Of a DNA stretch of 60,000 nt, positions 55,186 to 60,000 are shown in pieces. Within the stretch, counting starts at the first letter, position 1; each line of letters starts with the position of its first letter. The notes below the pieces were generated by a model that saw nothing but the letters and a program-made list of their open reading frames with translations, did no database searches and had not been told where the DNA came from. Origin of the DNA: Antedon mediterranea (Eukaryota > Echinodermata > Crinoidea > Comatulida > Antedonidae); assembly GCF_964355755.1 (NCBI RefSeq), contig NC_092680.1, positions 4,071,001-4,131,000 on the forward strand, given 5' to 3'. Made by a program: the position numbers and the translations under genes.

Positions 55186-55365
55186 TAAAGCGTGATTCCC
55201 ACTAGAACGTAACGCAAGGACGTAAACGCAACGCAAGCGTTTTAACCAATGACAAGTTATAGACTGTTAGCAATCACAAGCGAATAAGCCATCGCTTGTG
55301 ATTGGTCAATTCACTTGCGTTGCGTTACGTCCTTGCGTTATGTCGCCAGTGGGAACCACGCTTAA
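55186..55365. mobile_element. 174-bp PIF/Harbinger-type MITE with TAA TSD, copy 2
   Basis: The element at 55189-55362 has ends AGCGTGATTCCCACTAGAAC and the inverse of AGCGTGGTTCCCACTGGCGA, flanked by TAA at 55186-55188 and 55363-55365. It has the same length and block order as 35827-36000 but the opposite central orientation. Confidence 0.85.
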
Positions 55366-55482
55366 CTAGTGGGAACCAATCATTACGCTGCGCTTACGTC
55401 CTTGCGTTGCGTCTCTAGTGGGTATCAATAATTACGCTGCGCTTATGTTCTTGCGTTGCGTCCTTATGTAAACCAAGCTCCA
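55366..55482 (-). repeat. Fragments of the GGTTCCCACTAG MITE family
   Basis: CTAGTGGGAACCAATCATTA, CGTCCTTGCGTTGCGTCTCTAG and a second CTGCGCTTATGTTCTTGCGTTGCG follow the full copy, giving two more diverged, partly tandem ends. Confidence 0.6.
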
Positions 55483-56082
55483 CAATCTGAATTATTACAT
55501 CACTGACAGAAAAATATTGCGTAATAAATTGATTGATTGATTTATTATCAAACCCCAGTATTTGTGTTGTTAAATACAATACTGTTCCCGATGTACTGTA
55601 TCACTGGAAAAGATATAATTATTGGCTAATATTTATTTAATGTTTGAATGCTGGCCATGTGTAGCCATTCACTAAGGAAAGAAACAAAATGCGGTTGTGA
55701 AATATTAATCTGCAAACAGTACTACAGTATTTATTTAGTTCATTCAGAACGATAACGAGACAGTTTAGCTTCCATTAACCAATTATCATAAGCCTTTAGA
55801 GCGGTACTATCTTCTAACTAATGACAATTGTGCAATTACTGATCGACGTTGTTAATACAATCCAGCAAATCCAGATGTACTTTAGAGAAGTTATAGGATC
55901 AAATATAACAACATCATCAGTTATTTATTTTCACTTATAAATAACCATGAATCATCATTATTATTTATCATATAATATAATCATCGTCAACTGTTCACTT
56001 CATCGCTTATCATTCTTATTATCGGCGTCACCCCGTCAAATCAAATACTATATCAGTTTTTTGTTGTTTTTAATTAATGTTT
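55483..56082. other. AT-rich non-coding stretch
   Basis: No gene or structured repeat is recognised. Confidence 0.4.
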
Positions 56083-56600
56083 TTGCTTATACGTTTATAA
56101 TCTAAGCACCTCGCAAAGCTAAACATGTATCAGGCTAAACGTGTGAAAAAATGAGTACGCGTTTAGAATATAAACATCTGGCAAACTATAACATGTAAAG
56201 CTAAACTTGAAAAGTGGAGACAAGCTATACGTTTAGAATATAAACATCTGACAAAGCTAAACGTTTATCAAGCTAAACGTGTGTAAAAAGTGTACTCAAG
56301 CTATGTGTTTAGAATATAAACACCTGACAAAGCTAAACGTGTATCAAGCTATATACGTGTGTAAAAAGTGGACACAAGCTATACGTTTAGAATATAAACA
56401 CCTGACAAAGCTAAACATGTATCAAGCTAAACGTGTGTAAAAAGTGGACACAAGCTATGTGTTTAGAATATAAACACCTAGCAAAGCTAAATATGTGAAG
56501 CTAAAAAAAAGCAGAAACAAGCTACGTTTCGAATATAAACATCTTGTCACACTAAACATGTATGAAGATAAGCGTGTGGGAAAAGCGGGTACAAACTATA
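56083..56600 (+). repeat. Approx. 76-bp minisatellite, six to seven copies
   Basis: GTTTAGAATATAAACA recurs at 56161, 56231, 56307, 56385, 56461 and, altered, 56525, with a weaker start near 56092. Spacing is 64-78 bp. Each unit also holds CAAAGCTAAACGTGTATCAA, GCTAAACGTGTGTAAAAAGT and GGACACAAGCTATACG, so the unit itself has sub-repeats of AGCTAAACGT. Edge copies are the most diverged. Confidence 0.9.
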
Positions 56601-56896
56601 CAATATTTGTACAGTATAGTGGTTTTCAAACAAAGAAAAAGCATCAGTCACAATACAATATATTACATGATGGTATTCAGTCCACAGCCAATACCACGAT
56701 ATTAATAATGTTATTTGCACACATACAGTACACATACATTTCAAATCTCGAGTCTAAACCTTTTCTGACCTCCACGTTTATGAATAATAAATATTTATCA
56801 TATTATATATGTTTAATATGTAGACTATAAATCATTTCACAAATTATCAAACATTTATTAGCAGTTAGTGAAAGCATTAACAAGGTCAGTCAAGGG
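56601..56896. other. Non-coding stretch
   Basis: Open frames on both strands (56495-56830 plus, 56547-56744 minus) overlap here; neither has a recognisable domain. Confidence 0.35.
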
Positions 56897-56920
56897 TAAC
56901 GCATTATGCATAATGCGTTA
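56897..56920. repeat. Perfect 24-bp palindrome TAACGCATTATG/CATAATGCGTTA
   Basis: A loopless perfect palindrome. Its half, preceded by GTCAAGGG, closely resembles the tandem units GTCAGGGTAACGCATTATG at the right edge of the window (59949-60000), so the two belong to one repeat family. No 7-bp flanking duplication is seen. Confidence 0.7.
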
Positions 56921-57159
56921 ACATTGTGTTTATTCCTAATGTGGCGACGCGATGGTGTTGCTATTGTGGCGCCTTCTTAGCGAGTGCGCTGTTAATAATG
57001 TTTTGCTGCGATTGTCGGTAAATTTGATTTTTTTCCAAAGAATTTATCGCAATTCACATATTTATAAAGATGAATTTTTGAATAGATATTGATAAATCAA
57101 CGAAATATAATTTTAAATGATTAAAAATGTATTACACACATAGTTATCCACCTTCACCA
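56921..57159. other. Non-coding stretch
   Basis: No gene or structured repeat is recognised. Confidence 0.35.
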
Positions 57160-57416
57160 ACAATTTTATGTAAAAATGATGTACCTGAAAAAACAGTAAT
57201 TTAAAACTAAAAATAGTCAAATTGGCTGCCAGCTAATGAGTTTGTGGTTGAATTTGACCATTTAGTTTGTCATTTTATATGAGAAAAAATTGTTTGTTTT
57301 AATTTTGTTTACGGACGGGATTAACTGTATTAAACCTACAAAATAACATAGTCAAAGTCCGATTTTTAATTAATCTTCATTGTTCATGTTTTTGTGGGAC
57401 AATATATCTTTAAGAA
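57160..57416. mobile_element. MITE, TTAAAGATGTATTGT family, copy 2 (diverged)
   Basis: The right end is GGGACAATATATCTTTAA, preceded by TTTTTAATTAATCTTCAT. The left part has ACACATAGTTATCCACCTTC. Most internal sequence has diverged. Confidence 0.45.
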
Positions 57417-57868
57417 TAATGATTAATATCAGAGAAAAATTGATCAACTGTTAATAAAAGGAACGTTAAAACAAATTTACGACAATTTTAGTTAGGGATA
57501 GTTTTTCGGTAATAAAAATTTAAAAGGGTTACAGTAGTGATGAGAACATTGTCTGTCTGATAACCACTTCCTTCCTGATACGTGTGCTTATCACATTCAA
57601 TTAACATTTTGTCAGATTTCCTTCACTCGCACCTCTAAATTGATAGCCTACACAACTTACGGTCATTTTCTAAAGAACATTTGAACAAATACTAACAAGC
57701 AGAGCCTCACAAAGATTTATGAACACACAATGAGGAGTTCTCAAAGCAAATTGTAAAAGGGGGGAGTTAAGGGTTGATTACCAACTCTCGGTCAAAACCT
57801 ATACACAGTGTATGCCAAACCATTATTTTGTATCTCAACTATTCTCATCAACGCAACAACTTTGAGTA

Positions 57869-58070
57869 AAGCCTTGACTATCAAACGTTATGCGACACAA
57901 AATGTGATGTGCCCATATATGGACATGATGATACCATATCACTACCATATTTGGGAATATCACTACCATATTTTGGAATATCACTACCATATTTGGGAAT
58001 ATCACTACCATATTTGGGCACATCACACATTTTTTTGCGCCAAACGAGTTTGATAGTGTAGACAGACCTT
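57869..58070. mobile_element. Mariner-like MITE, copy 4, with expanded 21-bp core repeat
   Basis: The left end AAGCCTTGACTATCAAACG follows TA (57867-57868). The right end is the inverse of AAGGTCTGTCTACACTATC. The core carries four tandem copies of TATCACTACCATATTTGGGAA (21 bp), which the other copies have once or twice. Since 21 is divisible by three, frames of 81-117 codons stay open on both strands; these are artefacts of the expansion. Confidence 0.8.
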
Positions 58071-58750
58071 TGGGGGAGAGTTTTGATAAACAACTCTCGG
58101 TCAAGATGTAATACACGGTACAAGCAGAGAGTTATTTTTGTATCAAAACTAATTATCATCAACACATCAATATTCAACTGTCTGAACGAAGTTAGGCAGA
58201 CAATAAATCTTACTGGTAATTTTTTAAATGCCATACAAAAAAATAAATAAAACTCGTTTAGAACTAAATAATCACAAGAAACTATCTTAATAATCTTCTT
58301 AATTTCAACGAAACCTTTGTTGTCACAATTGTCATCAAAGATATTAACCAGTTATTAGTTATATTTCAGTAGTAAGCCCATGGGATATATCACTATAGAC
58401 AAAGGAACTCGGGATTGTTCAACGAGAGAGTGAACGTTTGATATGAAGAGTACTTGTTATGACTCATAATTATTGATCATAGGTGAGCTCATTAGCTCGG
58501 ATAATATACATCTATAATGACAGACTCTCATTCGCTGCAAAAGTTGACAATCTTTGTTTGGTTCGTCACCTGTGTGTAATGTTTATTATTTCTATTTCGC
58601 ATTAGGTATAATGTCAGGATTTCTTTATATCAAGATTCTGAGTTCGAGTCTTAGTTTTAATAATCGTGATGTATTAGCGAAACAATGACCATGATGACGT
58701 CAACTGATACATTTTGACAATGATAGCAATTGAAAAATAAAAAAAAACCT
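58071..58750. other. AT-rich non-coding stretch
   Basis: GAGTTCGAGTCTTAG near 58631 is a weak B box. No gene is recognised. Confidence 0.35.
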
Positions 58751-59041
58751 AAAGATGTATTGTCCTCCTGAAAAATAATTTGTAAATTTTTTGTTGTTGA
58801 ATATGCTATTTTAATGTCACATATTGATCTACTTTGACCAAATATTGGATTTAAACAAAAGTTATTTAGGCCTACCTACAAAACTGTAATTTTAGACACA
58901 CGATTATAGGAGGCACCACTATTTAAGATGTATTGTCCCCCTGAAAAAATAATTATTGACAATTTTTTTTTTATAAATATGCCATTTTAATATCACATAA
59001 TAGTTATCCACTTTAACCAAAAACAATACATCTTTAAGTTG
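58751..59041. mobile_element. MITE, TTAAAGATGTATTGT family, copies 3 and 4
   Basis: A left end TAAAGATGTATTGTCCTCCT at 58752 is followed by family blocks. A second, complete-looking copy begins TTAAGATGTATTGTCCCCCT at about 58924 and ends ACAATACATCTTTAA at about 59041 (about 117 bp). TTAA or TA adjoins most ends of this family, so it may be a TTAA- or TA-duplicating MITE. Confidence 0.6.
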
Positions 59042-59948
59042 ACGCTTTATTAATGTTGGTTTCTAATGTTGGCTCCTCAATAGGGGCTACTGTATCTTTA
59101 GTTTGTTTACTAATTTAACTGCTAATATGTTGTTTAATTCTTTAAATCAAAACAAATAAAATAAATTCATTTTTTTAAATACCTTTCGGAAGCTGTTTTC
59201 ATAATGCATTTAAAAAAAAACTAAAATTGACAACACAAAACAATACAATATAAACAGTACAATCACCAGTCCAATACAACACAAACAAAACGGTAAGTTC
59301 ATACTGATGTATGCCGAGTTCAGTAGGAGTTCACAATTCGCTAATTTATGATAATATTTACTTCGATATTGATACCGTAACCTAAGGTATACATTTACAA
59401 TAATTATAAAGATGAATTTCGATGACTGATTAATTCTGGAAATCATTTACTGAATTTAAAGTACAGTTATTCATAAATCGTGCAATAAATCTCGTAGCTA
59501 TTACCATTGTTGTATATTTCAGTGAAACGAAGGTCGAGAGTTATATTATATTATTATTTGGCGGACTTGGCTTGCCATACGAGAGTTATGTTATATTATT
59601 TTTTTATTCAGATCGATTTGCGGTTTGTATATTATATTCTTTATAACGTGCTTATTAAAAGCCAGTATTAATATACAGTGTTAATGGTTTATCTAAAGCT
59701 AATGTTTTATTCGTTGATTAAACAAAGAGAATTGGAATGCATTTTAGAATTCGATGAAATATCATAATTTGTATTGATACAAAAGTGATAATATTATCAA
59801 ACTTAATCTCAAAACATTTTAGTTTATCTATTAAAAAATCATCTTTATTTTGCTTATGATTATTATTGTTTATACATATTTTTTAGAAGTGAATATATTA
59901 CTGAAATAAATGTGAATTTATGTAAATTACATCAGATAATTTAAATTA
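59042..59948. other. AT-rich non-coding stretch
   Basis: CGAGAGTTAT(A/G)TTATATTATT occurs twice 45 bp apart (59535, 59580). No gene is seen. Confidence 0.4.
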
Positions 59949-60000
59949 AACGCATTGTGACGTCAGGGTAACGCATTATGACGCCATGTAACGCATTGTG
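59949..60000 (+). repeat. 20-21-bp tandem repeat running off the window
   Basis: AACGCATT(G/A)TGACG occurs at 59949, 59970 and 59990 (the last truncated by the window end). It is related to the palindrome at 56897-56920. The array may continue to the right. Confidence 0.7.

Noticed and set aside
57808-58234. Frames of 81-117 codons with YGSDIPK or HIWEYHY repeats
   Set aside because: They come from the 21-bp tandem inside a mariner-like MITE on both strands.

Overview
This window reads as nuclear DNA of an animal: AT-rich (I judge roughly a third G+C by eye), full of short non-coding repeats, with no operon-like layout, no ribosome-binding-site/ORF pairs and no recognisable protein-coding gene. 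The repeat content (tRNA-derived SINEs, PIF/Harbinger-type and mariner-type MITEs, 3' tails of retroposons, many minisatellites) and the very frequent octamer TAGGCCTA suggest a marine invertebrate, possibly a deuterostome such as an echinoderm. That assignment is inference, not proof. The longest open frames (about 100-124 codons) mostly fall in simple or tandem repeats and are not genes. I treat the window as an intergenic region or part of very long introns.

Layout. 1-9.6 kb: a diverged 300-bp repeat pair (289-593, 9248-9545), a retroposon 3' tail, a hairpin micro-MITE (3253-3330), a complete SINE with 15-bp target-site duplications (4666-4926), a degenerate short tandem array (7222-7470) and a mariner-like MITE (7923-8075). 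11-18 kb: palindromic insertions, a TATG/TA microsatellite, a second SINE (15320-15550), a G-quadruplex motif and a TIR element (16972-17114). 20.8-24.6 kb is the most structured part: a 0.55-kb direct duplication (20869-21414, 22397-22918), a dispersed repeat carrying a perfect 32-bp palindromic insertion, a degenerate array, a cluster of inverted TAGAAAACTCAGAT copies and a GACC/GACA-bearing repeat. 25-45 kb: scattered MITEs, two RFX X-box-like sites, a CpG-rich patch, a GGT minisatellite and a 174-bp Harbinger-type MITE. 46.0-48.5 kb is a nested transposon stack: an outer TIR element with AACCGGTT subterminal sites and a broken coding remnant, an inner Harbinger-like element (46250-47025) and a long-armed foldback element (47342-47982). 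50-60 kb: minisatellites, another SINE, a second 174-bp MITE, a 76-bp minisatellite and two more MITE families.

The most unusual signal is a set of very short (19-36 bp), nearly perfect palindromes that begin CA(T/G)(G/A)GAG, end with the complement, and sit between exact 7-bp direct repeats (2081-2118, 11890-11939, 21532-21577, 32267-32314, 35382-35414, and probably 5258-5290). One interrupts a dispersed repeat whose other two copies (52307-52313 and, inverted, 28326-28332) keep the uninterrupted site. This looks like a transposition or repair process that leaves almost nothing but the terminal inverted repeats, and I do not recognise it as a described family.
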